Shown here one piece after another: positions 1 through 6,754 of a stretch of DNA of 20,612 nt. Position numbers and translations under genes: made by a program. Under the pieces are notes generated by a model. It saw only the letters and a program-made list of their open reading frames with translations. It made no database searches and had not been told where the DNA came from. The DNA lies in contig CAYIEL010000008.1 in assembly GCA_964362425.1 (NCBI GenBank), forward strand, positions 1-20,612. Direction: 5' to 3'. Origin of the DNA: JAGVGK01 sp964362425 (GTDB lineage: Bacteria; Patescibacteriota; Minisyncoccia; Phycocordibacterales; JACOZG01). Numbering within the stretch: the first letter of the stretch is position 1; every line of letters starts with the position of its first letter.

Positions 1-409
1 AGATTTTCCAAGTCTTTTCTAACCGAACAACCGAAATTAAAACTAAGAAATAAGCGAAGAGATGCAGGTACGAAACTAAACCTTCCATCCGTTCGAAATT
101 ACTCCAAAAACTGCGGAAGGGGTTAGCCCCCCAAGCCGTGGCCAACGCCAACACCGCCAGCAACACGCTCATCGCTATTAAAAGCCACGAACTTTGGGCC
201 TGCCCGCCGAAAAGGCGGGGTCGATAATTTGAGTCACGAACCGCCAAGATAATCCACAACGCCAAAACTACTTCTATCACCACCCGAAAAAAGAAGCCTT
301 TGCCGGAGATAAAAGGGAAGAAAAGAGAGGTGGAGACAATGAGGGGGGTGAGAGATAGGATCAACAGGCCGCTAACAACTAGCCAATACAGAATTTTATT
401 TAATTTCAT
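1..409 (-). CDS. O-antigen ligase/polymerase-like membrane protein, N-terminal part (runs off the left edge)
   Basis: An uninterrupted frame runs from an ATG at 409 (reverse strand) to the window edge: 136 codons without a stop. It begins MKLNKILYWLVVSG. Hydrophobic, membrane-like segments lie at about residues 7-35, 42-58, 78-98 and 113-128. Between the last two is ANPFRSFWSNFERMEG, the aromatic 'NP-RSFW-N-ERMEG' stretch that I associate with the O-antigen ligase/polymerase-like proteins common in Patescibacteria. These proteins are thought to join or polymerise lipid-linked glycans outside the membrane. The gene diverges from gmd with 49 bp between the start codons and has no Shine-Dalgarno sequence. 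The catalytic C-terminal part is outside the window, so the function rests on the N-terminal pattern only. Confidence 0.65.
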   Translation of the reverse strand, partial: MKLNKILYWLVVSGLLILSLTPLIVSTSLFFPFISGKGFFFRVVIEVVLALWIILAVRDSNYRPRLFGGQAQSSWLLIAMSVLLAVLALATAWGANPFRSFWSNFERMEGLVSYLHLFAYFLVLISVVRLEKTWKI

Positions 410-458
410 GTTCGAATGATTCTAGCATAAACGTATAAATTATGCTAAATTAACTGAC
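410..458. promoter_or_regulatory. Compact divergent promoter with a symmetric pair of -10-like boxes
   Basis: The 49 bp between the two start codons contain a perfect 8-bp inverted repeat: TAGCATAA at 423-430 and TTATGCTA at 440-447, with a 9-nt spacer. Each arm carries the -10-like hexamer TATGCT facing outward, at 441-446 for gmd and at 429-424 for the minus-strand membrane gene. Transcription from these boxes would start only a few bases before each ATG, and neither gene has a Shine-Dalgarno sequence. No good -35 box is visible. The assignment is an inference from position and symmetry; a regulator-binding palindrome is an alternative reading. Confidence 0.4.
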
Positions 459-1499
459 ATGAAAAAAGCTCTGGTTACCGGGATCACCGGTCAAGATGGT
501 TCATATTTAGCTGAACTTTTGCTTGAGAAGGGGTATGAAGTGCATGGTATTATCCGCCGTTCGAGTTCTTTCAACACGCAACGGATCAGCCACATTTACC
601 ATGATCCGCACGATCAACGTGGGGCCACTCTTCGACTCTACTACGGAGACTTGTCAGACGGAAGCAACTTGAATAGAATTCTTGAGAAAGTGGCGCCAGA
701 CGAAATTTATCATCTCGGAGCGCAAAGTCATGTGCGAGTCAGTTTCGATTTACCGGAATACACCGGCGATGTCACCGGTCTAAGCACCATCAGAATTCTC
801 GATGCGATTAGGGAGACAAAAATTAAAACTAGATTTTATCAAGCCTCCTCCAGCGAAATGTTTGGCAAAGCCGTCGAACTACCGCTTAAAGAAACCAGCG
901 CTTTCCACCCACGATCGCCTTACGGCTGTGCCAAGGTTTATGCTTATTGGATCACCAGAAATTATCGCGAGGGTTACGGAATGTTTGCCAGCAACGGTAT
1001 TCTCTTCAATCACGAGTCCCCGCGACGTGGCGAGACTTTTGTTACCAGAAAAATAACTCGCGGGTTGGTTAAAATTAAATTGGGCAAAGAGAAAAAAATA
1101 TATTTAGGCAACCTAGATGCCAAACGTGACTGGGGTTATGCCAAAGATTATGTCGAGGGTATGTGGTTAATGCTCCAACACAGTGAACCAGATGACTTTA
1201 TTCTCGCCACAAATGAAACCCACAGTGTCAGAGAATTTGCTGAAGCAGTCGCTAAAAACTTGGGCATGGAACTGGTCTGGAAAGGTAAAGGCATTAAAGA
1301 AAAAGGTTTGGATAAAAAAACAGGGAAGGTGATTATCGAAATTGATCCGTACTACTTCCGCCCGGCCGAAGTCGATGTCCTGCTCGGTGATTATTCCAAA
1401 GCGAAAAATAAATTAGGTTGGTCGCCCAAGGTCACATTCCAAGAATTAGCTCGGATGATGGCCGACGCCGATTTGAAATTAGAACAAGAACAAAAATGA
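459..1499 (+). CDS. gmd: GDP-mannose 4,6-dehydratase family protein
   Basis: Extended SDR enzyme of 346 aa, close to the usual 340-375 aa. In the family it converts GDP-D-mannose to GDP-4-keto-6-deoxy-D-mannose using bound NADP. Visible features are the Rossmann motif GITGQDGSYL (residues 8-17), the ASSSEMFG segment at 129-136 with the catalytic Ser/Glu pair, Tyr155 and Lys159 in SPYGCAK, and the diagnostic SPRRGETFVTRKITRG (188-202) and GNLDAKRDWGYAKDY stretches. The stop overlaps the fcl start (ATGA), so the two are co-translated. No Shine-Dalgarno is visible. No manB/manC for GDP-mannose supply is present here. Because the neighbouring operon makes GDP-heptose, a WcbK/DmhA-like GDP-heptose 4,6-dehydratase is a real alternative; the family call is firm, the substrate is not. 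Confidence 0.93.
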   Translation: MKKALVTGITGQDGSYLAELLLEKGYEVHGIIRRSSSFNTQRISHIYHDPHDQRGATLRLYYGDLSDGSNLNRILEKVAPDEIYHLGAQSHVRVSFDLPEYTGDVTGLSTIRILDAIRETKIKTRFYQASSSEMFGKAVELPLKETSAFHPRSPYGCAKVYAYWITRNYREGYGMFASNGILFNHESPRRGETFVTRKITRGLVKIKLGKEKKIYLGNLDAKRDWGYAKDYVEGMWLMLQHSEPDDFILATNETHSVREFAEAVAKNLGMELVWKGKGIKEKGLDKKTGKVIIEIDPYYFRPAEVDVLLGDYSKAKNKLGWSPKVTFQELARMMADADLKLEQEQK

Positions 1500-2425
1500 A
1501 CAAGGGAAAGAAAATTTTTGTCGCCGGGCACAAAGGCCTTGTTGGATCGGCTATCGTTCGCGCTCTGCAAAAACAGGGCTATGATAATTTGATTACCAGA
1601 ACAAGGCAAGAACTTGATTTACTTGATAACGTTGCGGTTGAGAGTTTTTTCAAAAACGAGAAACCAGAATATATTTTCCTCGCCGCCGCCAAGGTCGGCG
1701 GAATTATGGCCAACAGCACTTACCCGGCTGATTTTATCTACCAAAATTTGGTTGTCCAAAATAATGTTATTCACAATGCTTATGTGAATGGAGTGAAGAA
1801 ACTACTTTTTCTTGGCAGTTCTTGTATCTATCCACGTAATTGTCCTCAACCAATTAAAGAAGAGTATTTCATGACCGGTCCGCTCGAACCGACAAACGGA
1901 GCCTACGCCATAGCCAAAATTGCCGGTATCACAATGTGCCAATCATACAATAAACAATACGGCACTAATTTCATCAGCTTAATGCCCACCAATTTATACG
2001 GGCCGAATGATAATTTTGATCTGGAAAGTTCTCATGTCTTGCCAGCTCTGATCAGAAAATTTCATGAGGCCAAAATCGGTAACAAAAAAGAAATGACTTT
2101 GTGGGGAACCGGAACACCAAAACGTGAATTTTTACACGTTGATGATTTGGCTGAAGCTTGCGTCTTCTTGATGAAAAATTATAATGATACGAAAATAATA
2201 AATGTGGGCACCGGTGAAGATATCACCATCAAAGATTTGGCCGAGACGATAAAAAAAATCGTCGGTTATGCCGGTAAGATAATCTGGGATGCCTCAAAAC
2301 CAGATGGAATGCCGAGAAAACTTTTGGATGTTTCGAAAATTAACACGCTGGGCTGGCGGTACGAAATAAATCTCGAGACTGGAGTTAGAACAACTTATGA
2401 GTGGTTCAAGACAAAATGTGTTTAA
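1496..2425 (+). CDS. fcl: GDP-L-fucose synthase (GDP-4-keto-6-deoxymannose 3,5-epimerase/4-reductase) family protein
   Basis: SDR epimerase-reductase of 309 aa. The family epimerises GDP-4-keto-6-deoxymannose at C3 and C5 and reduces C4 with NADPH to give GDP-L-fucose. The start MNKGKKIFVAGHKG is chosen because its ATG overlaps the gmd stop as ATGA and the Rossmann motif GHKGLVGS follows at residue 11; an in-frame upstream ATG at 1418 would add 26 residues read from inside gmd and is rejected. Residues matching the E. coli active site are Ser108, Cys110, Tyr137, Lys141 and His180. PRNCPQPIKEEYFMTGPLEPTN is typical of the family. Its last 20 bp overlap the end of the transaldolase gene on the other strand. 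A deoxyheptose-making homologue (C. jejuni MlghC/DdahC type) cannot be excluded. Confidence 0.92.
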   Translation: MNKGKKIFVAGHKGLVGSAIVRALQKQGYDNLITRTRQELDLLDNVAVESFFKNEKPEYIFLAAAKVGGIMANSTYPADFIYQNLVVQNNVIHNAYVNGVKKLLFLGSSCIYPRNCPQPIKEEYFMTGPLEPTNGAYAIAKIAGITMCQSYNKQYGTNFISLMPTNLYGPNDNFDLESSHVLPALIRKFHEAKIGNKKEMTLWGTGTPKREFLHVDDLAEACVFLMKNYNDTKIINVGTGEDITIKDLAETIKKIVGYAGKIIWDASKPDGMPRKLLDVSKINTLGWRYEINLETGVRTTYEWFKTKCV

Positions 2426-3149
2426 ACCAAAGCGAAAATCCAGCTTGTTCGGAATCATCTTTAAACATCTTGACCGTATCCAAAGATAATTGATTTAAAT
2501 CGGTTCCGACCATTTTTATAGCTTTAGAAATAATGTCGTGTGGCACTGTGGCAATGTGACAACCGCAGGCATCGGCCTGAAATATGTTCAGAACTTCGCG
2601 CACACTAGCCCATAGCAATTCGGCCTTAGGCAACAACTTCAAAAACTTCAAACTAGCACGCATGATTGGTACCGGATCACGACCCGTATCCGCAATCCGG
2701 CCGGCAAAGACAGAGACGATTGCTGCGGTATCGGGATTTAAGACTCCGGAGACATCTCGTACTTGTTCTAGAGTCAACAGGGCAGTAATATTCAGTTGCA
2801 CCCCCTTCTGACTAAGCTCTTCCACTAGAGACAAAGATGACTCACCACGCGAATTAGTGATCGGTATTTTTACATACACATTGTTTTGCCAAGCCGCGAT
2901 CTTCAAAGCCTGCCTCTTCATCTCGGTGAACTCATCTGAAAATACTTCGAATGATACCGGCTTTTTTTTCACACTTCGCAGGATATCTTTTGCGAAACTC
3001 TCATAATCTTTTACTCCCGCTTTGCGCATAAGAGTCGGATTAGTGGTGATACCGCGGATCAATGGATTTTTATTCAAACTTATAATACCGTCTTTATCGG
3101 CGCCATCGGCAAAGATTTTTATTCGTAAAGAATTGAGCATTTTTAGCAT
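2406..3149 (-). CDS. Transaldolase family protein (small TalC-like form)
   Basis: A 247-aa TIM-barrel enzyme, slightly longer than the 215-220 aa of E. coli FSA or B. subtilis TalC. Visible signatures are ITTNPTL (34-40), VKIPIT with Schiff-base Lys94, LNITALLTLEQV (119-130) and SVFAGRIADTGRDP (146-159). Glu68 in SFEVFSDE aligns with the Glu of true transaldolases, where fructose-6-phosphate aldolase has Gln59; this favours dihydroxyacetone transfer over simple aldol cleavage. It is the last gene of the heptose operon and overlaps gmhB by 7 nt. I infer that it makes sedoheptulose-7-phosphate (from fructose-6-phosphate and erythrose-4-phosphate), the substrate of GmhA two genes upstream. A second Met at residue 4 is an alternative start. 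Confidence 0.85.
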   Translation of the reverse strand: MLKMLNSLRIKIFADGADKDGIISLNKNPLIRGITTNPTLMRKAGVKDYESFAKDILRSVKKKPVSFEVFSDEFTEMKRQALKIAAWQNNVYVKIPITNSRGESSLSLVEELSQKGVQLNITALLTLEQVRDVSGVLNPDTAAIVSVFAGRIADTGRDPVPIMRASLKFLKLLPKAELLWASVREVLNIFQADACGCHIATVPHDIISKAIKMVGTDLNQLSLDTVKMFKDDSEQAGFSLWFKHILS

Positions 3150-3724
3150 AGCCTAAGCATAGCGCAACTTAGAATTTTTTCCACGGCTTCGGCCAAATTA
3201 CTCACACGAAAATCTGGTGTAATCTGCGGTTCTTCACCATAACCCCCGCCAACGAGAATGGTTCGACAGCCAGCAGCCTGCCCAGCGATGATATCTCCAA
3301 ACCTGTCCCCAACCATCCAACTTCCCGACAAATCCAGTCCAAGTTTTTTTGAAGCACTTAACAACATCCCGGGAAGTGGCTTACGACAGAGACAGTTTGA
3401 TTGTCCCCGGCCCGGATGATAACAGACTTCTATCCGATCGATTGGCAAATGTTTAAGTAAAAAATTATGCATTTCTTCAACTACGCTTTGTAACAAAGTC
3501 CCCCGTCCAACATCGGGTTGATTAGTTGCCACCACAATCATATATTCGGCTTCTTTCAATCTTTTGCAAGCTTCGAACACCTCCGGTAATATCTCAAATT
3601 CATCCAAATTTGTCGGCGGATATGGCTTACCATCACGTATGAGCGCACGATTAATAACGCCATCGCGATCCAAAAATACCGCGCGACGAGTTTCAGTTCT
3701 TCGCTTTTCTTTTTTTATCCTCAT
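3143..3724 (-). CDS. gmhB: D-glycero-D-manno-heptose 1,7-bisphosphate 7-phosphatase (HAD family)
   Basis: HAD phosphatase of the HisB-N/GmhB type, 193 aa from the ATG. It removes the C7 phosphate of heptose 1,7-bisphosphate so that C1 can be activated. Motif I is FLDRDGVIN (Asp19 nucleophile, Asp21), motif II ATNQP, and the zinc loop CYHP...CLCRKPLPGM carries Cys101, His103, Cys111 and Cys113. Motif IV is VGDRFGDI (Asp140, Asp144). A GTG at 3733 would add three residues; I prefer the ATG at 3724. Either start overlaps the end of gmhA by more than 30 nt, and no later start precedes the HAD motif. Next to hddA and hddC in the same operon, the alpha-anomer, GDP-heptose branch is more likely than the ADP-heptose branch. 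Confidence 0.9.
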   Translation of the reverse strand: MRIKKEKRRTETRRAVFLDRDGVINRALIRDGKPYPPTNLDEFEILPEVFEACKRLKEAEYMIVVATNQPDVGRGTLLQSVVEEMHNFLLKHLPIDRIEVCYHPGRGQSNCLCRKPLPGMLLSASKKLGLDLSGSWMVGDRFGDIIAGQAAGCRTILVGGGYGEEPQITPDFRVSNLAEAVEKILSCAMLRLC

Positions 3725-4346
3725 ACATGACACTTTCCCATTTGGTCTTACCGACTTTTAGTTTTGGATGTGATACAAACAAATGCCAAATCACCGCCTG
3801 GAAGGCTTCAGTGTGAGGCGTCACGTGGCCTAGATATACAGTCGGTATTATAACGCAAGCGTTGGCAGCCTTGGCAGTATAACCACCATCCCGACCGACC
3901 ACGCCAATGATCGTCGCTCCAACTTCTTGGGCTAACTCTATGGCGCTCACCAGATTAGGACTAACATTTTTTTCCCGATCACCCCCACCGACGGAAAAGA
4001 CCAAAAGCCCATCTCGCGCATTGAGTTTGCTCCCTTTTAACCATTCAGAGAATACGCTCGCCCAACCATCATCATTGGTGCGAGCCGTCAATTCCGCAAC
4101 ATTATCAGTTGGCGCATAACATTCAAAACCACAAATTTTTCTAAAATCATTTACCGCATGTGAAGCATTGGCTGCACTACCGCCGACACCGAGGATGAAC
4201 AATCTACCTTTCTGTGCATGAACCTTCGCTAACTCGTCCACAACCTTTTCAATAGAATTTATATCGAGCTCGTCAACCACCTGTTTGACTTGAAAAAGAA
4301 ATTGTTTAGAAAATGTCATAAAGAAAAAATTATCGGCCGATCCCAT
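3693..4346 (-). CDS. gmhA: Sedoheptulose-7-phosphate (phosphoheptose) isomerase, SIS domain
   Basis: SIS-domain protein of 217 aa (208 from Met10), normal for GmhA. It converts D-sedoheptulose 7-phosphate to D-glycero-D-manno-heptose 7-phosphate. The sugar-phosphate loop GVGGSAANASH is at 53-63, and VGRDGGYTAKAA (150-161) matches the family's TGRDGG segment. By alignment with E. coli GmhA metal ligands (His61, Glu65, Gln172, His180) this protein has His63, Asp67, Glu180 and His188. The usual ISTSGNS loop is replaced by FSVGGGDREKNVSPNLV. These are features of a subtype I recall from archaea and Patescibacteria. The Met1 start overlaps the upstream dehydrogenase by 17 nt; Met10 (4319) is an equally plausible start just past that stop. 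Confidence 0.87.
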   Translation of the reverse strand: MGSADNFFFMTFSKQFLFQVKQVVDELDINSIEKVVDELAKVHAQKGRLFILGVGGSAANASHAVNDFRKICGFECYAPTDNVAELTARTNDDGWASVFSEWLKGSKLNARDGLLVFSVGGGDREKNVSPNLVSAIELAQEVGATIIGVVGRDGGYTAKAANACVIIPTVYLGHVTPHTEAFQAVIWHLFVSHPKLKVGKTKWESVMYEDKKRKAKN

Positions 4347-5628
4347 AATACAAAAAACCGGCCTTTTTTATTTCTTTTTCTTGAGATTTCAAAAAATTTC
4401 TGGTATCAAAAAAAAGATAGGGTGGAACCATTACTTCTTTTATTTTCTTAAAAGATAAACTGCTGAATTCAGGCCAGGCAGTGACGAGCAAAAGAGCGTG
4501 GCAACCGCGAGCCGCTTCTTCTGCAGTTTTGGAAAGTCGTAACCCCGTCTCTTTTTGAAACTCTTGGTCTAGGGCTTGCGGATCAAAAACTTTTATTCCG
4601 ACTTTTTCCTGACGCAACATCCCGATAAGTTCCAACGCTAAAGAGCGTCGTAAAGTAGACGTTCCTGGTTTGTAGGTTACACCCAAAATGCTGATGTTAG
4701 TTTTAGAAAGGGGAATTTTAAGAAGTACTCTTAGGCGATCAGTAAGAATTTTTCGGCGATTAATGTTTGTTTGCAAAACCCCATTAATAACTTCAAGTTG
4801 TTTTTTATTTTTTTTAGCAAATCCGGAAAGAGTTCGCAAATCGCGCATCAGTGTGCCACCCGAGAAACCGAGGCTACTGTCGAGGTAAGCGGCTTGACCG
4901 ATTCTCGAATCCGAACGCAGAGCTCTGGCCACATCCGTAATATCTCCACCAGCCATTTCGCAAACATCCGATATGTTGTAAATAAATGAGAGGGAAGTAG
5001 CCAAAAAAGAATTCAGCGCATGCTTTGCTATCTCGGCCGAAGCAATATTCATTTTAATTCTCGGGCATTTCACACGAGCAATAATTTGGTCCAGTTTCAA
5101 AAAGGCACTCTCTATCTCGGCGCCAACTACCACTCTTTCTGGGAACAAGAAACACTCCAGAGCCTTACCGAGTTGCAAATTTTCCGGGAAATAAACGACC
5201 TGACCAGAAAACTTCGGGTTATGCTTTTTAATACTTTGGAACAACCTTTTTGTAGTCCCTACTGGCACCTGGCTCATTACCACAAAGAGCGCGTCATCTT
5301 TTATATACCTTGCTAATTTTATCGTACTTTGCTGTAAATTCGTGATGTCGGACTTGTCATCTTCACCAACAGGAGTATCAAAAGTTAGAAAGACCGCATC
5401 ACAATCTTTCATTTGGCGAAAGTCTGTGCTGAAAGAAAGAGACCCATTTTTAATGTGTCTCACCACGCTCGCCGCAACATCCTTCTCTAAAAGAGGCAGG
5501 ATCCCCTCTTTAAAGTTAGTAACGACCTTTTTATTATTGTCAATTGCAAAAATAGTATGCCCAAGCTCCGCCAATCCGGCGGATACAACTTCTCCCAAAT
5601 GCCATAGGCCGACAACAGCGATTTTCAT
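4330..5628 (-). CDS. UDP-glucose/GDP-mannose dehydrogenase family protein without the catalytic cysteine
   Basis: 432 aa, the normal length and three-domain order of nucleotide-sugar 6-dehydrogenases: N-terminal Rossmann domain (1-185), central helix and dimer domain with Lys202 and Asn206 in SAEIAKHALNSF, and a C-terminal nucleotide-sugar domain (about 310-432) with ILGVTYKPGTSTLRRS. Two key motifs differ. The NAD loop reads GLWHLG instead of GxGxxG. The active-site motif GFGGSCFPKD reads GFSGGTLMRD, so Thr259 (codon ACA, 4854-4852) replaces the catalytic Cys. Members with Cys oxidise C6 fully to the uronic acid; without it the thioester route is not available. The product may be an aldehyde or an unrelated oxidation. 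The gene starts one base after the upstream epimerase ends. The family is secure; the reaction is unknown. Confidence 0.85.
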   Translation of the reverse strand: MKIAVVGLWHLGEVVSAGLAELGHTIFAIDNNKKVVTNFKEGILPLLEKDVAASVVRHIKNGSLSFSTDFRQMKDCDAVFLTFDTPVGEDDKSDITNLQQSTIKLARYIKDDALFVVMSQVPVGTTKRLFQSIKKHNPKFSGQVVYFPENLQLGKALECFLFPERVVVGAEIESAFLKLDQIIARVKCPRIKMNIASAEIAKHALNSFLATSLSFIYNISDVCEMAGGDITDVARALRSDSRIGQAAYLDSSLGFSGGTLMRDLRTLSGFAKKNKKQLEVINGVLQTNINRRKILTDRLRVLLKIPLSKTNISILGVTYKPGTSTLRRSLALELIGMLRQEKVGIKVFDPQALDQEFQKETGLRLSKTAEEAARGCHALLLVTAWPEFSSLSFKKIKEVMVPPYLFFDTRNFLKSQEKEIKKAGFLYYGIGR

Positions 5629-5629
5629 A

Positions 5630-6754
5630 TTAATATTTTTTCAATATGCCGGACTTTCTCATTTTTTCTTCCGTCTTCCGTAAATTCTTGCTAAAACCCT
5701 TGAAATTTGACAACCAACCAATGTAGTCGGCCACAGCTTCTTTAAGAGTATGCTTCGGCTTCCAACCAAGACTTTTTAATTTTGAAATATTCATCACAGA
5801 ATGCCTGGTGCCACCGGCCCTATATCTATTTTGAAGTGATGGTTTGAATACCACCTTACTTTGTTTTGCCACGATTTTCCCTAAATCAAAAATTCTGGTA
5901 GCCCGGCCACTACCGACATTGAAGACTCCAAAATTCGCACGGGAATCTTCCAGAGTCTTCAGTATCGCCGAGGCAACATCTTTGACATGCACAAAATCAC
6001 GTAGTTGCCTACCATCTTCATTCATTTCTATCGGCTCATTATTAAGGGCATTCACAGCAAATGACCGGAGGGCTCCGGAATAAAAATGCCGAAATGATTG
6101 CCGTGCCCCTAAAACAATACTGAAACGGAGTGCTACGGCTGGAATAGAAAAAGCTTTACCCATTGCCATAACAAATTGTTCACTGGCCAACTTTGATAAT
6201 CCATACGGCGCAAGTGGCAAAAGAACATCCTCTTCTTTTTCTGATATTGGAACGACTTCTTTACTGCATTTTGGACAAAATTGTTCCCACTGATGTCTTT
6301 TGAATTGCCCCTCTTTTCGCGGAGGTAAATACATGATGCCGTGATTTTTGCAACGGTATTTACCTTCACCGTACACTGCCTGTGAAGAAGCTATGACAAT
6401 TTTTTTGATCGGCAACTTTTTTTCGGCAATAATTTCAAATAAAATAGCAAGGCTCTCAATGTTAGTTTGGACATAGGTGCTGAAATCCAAGTGATAATCC
6501 ATATAGGCTGCTAAATGCACGACTGCATCCACTCCGCGAAGAGCTACCTGCCAATCTTTTTTTTCTCTGACATCACCGCGAATTAGTTTTGCTTTTTTAT
6601 TAAGCCATTTCGGGATCCGACCGTTATGTGTCGGGGGGTTCAAAGAATCCAACGCCACCACTTGATAGCCGTTTTGAAGCAAAAGATCGACGGTGTGCGA
6701 ACCTATAAATCCTGCCCCGCCAGTGACTAGTATTTTTTTAATATTCTGTCTCAT
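5630..6754 (-). CDS. NAD-dependent epimerase/dehydratase (extended SDR) with zinc-ribbon-like insertion
   Basis: Extended SDR of 374 aa. Rossmann motif TGGAGFIGSH is at 11-20; SSQAVYG at 123-129 and Tyr184/Lys188 in APYGLSK are the catalytic triad region. DGRQLRDFVHVKDVA near 248-262 is the usual substrate-loop motif of nucleotide-sugar epimerases. Between the Ser region and the Tyr lies an insert with Cys135-x2-His138 and Cys160-x2-Cys163, spaced like a zinc ribbon. I recall similar Cys-rich inserts in a branch of NAD epimerases; this insert makes the protein longer than GalE-like enzymes. It overlaps the upstream Gfo/Idh/MocA gene as ATGA. It probably epimerises or dehydrates a nucleotide-activated sugar; the substrate is unknown. 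Confidence 0.85.
   Translation of the reverse strand: MRQNIKKILVTGGAGFIGSHTVDLLLQNGYQVVALDSLNPPTHNGRIPKWLNKKAKLIRGDVREKKDWQVALRGVDAVVHLAAYMDYHLDFSTYVQTNIESLAILFEIIAEKKLPIKKIVIASSQAVYGEGKYRCKNHGIMYLPPRKEGQFKRHQWEQFCPKCSKEVVPISEKEEDVLLPLAPYGLSKLASEQFVMAMGKAFSIPAVALRFSIVLGARQSFRHFYSGALRSFAVNALNNEPIEMNEDGRQLRDFVHVKDVASAILKTLEDSRANFGVFNVGSGRATRIFDLGKIVAKQSKVVFKPSLQNRYRAGGTRHSVMNISKLKSLGWKPKHTLKEAVADYIGWLSNFKGFSKNLRKTEEKMRKSGILKKY

Noticed and set aside
1418..1495. N-terminal extension of fcl by 26 residues from an upstream in-frame ATG
   Set aside because: The extension is read inside gmd, has no family similarity, and the ATGA-coupled start at 1496 places the Rossmann motif at its usual distance.
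5020..5316. 98-codon open frame on the plus strand inside the UGD-family gene
   Set aside because: Antisense shadow of a conserved gene; no family features.
4330..5628. UGD-family gene as a pseudogene because the catalytic Cys is missing
   Set aside because: The frame is full length, other family residues are intact, and it is tightly coupled to its neighbours; a functional variant is more likely.
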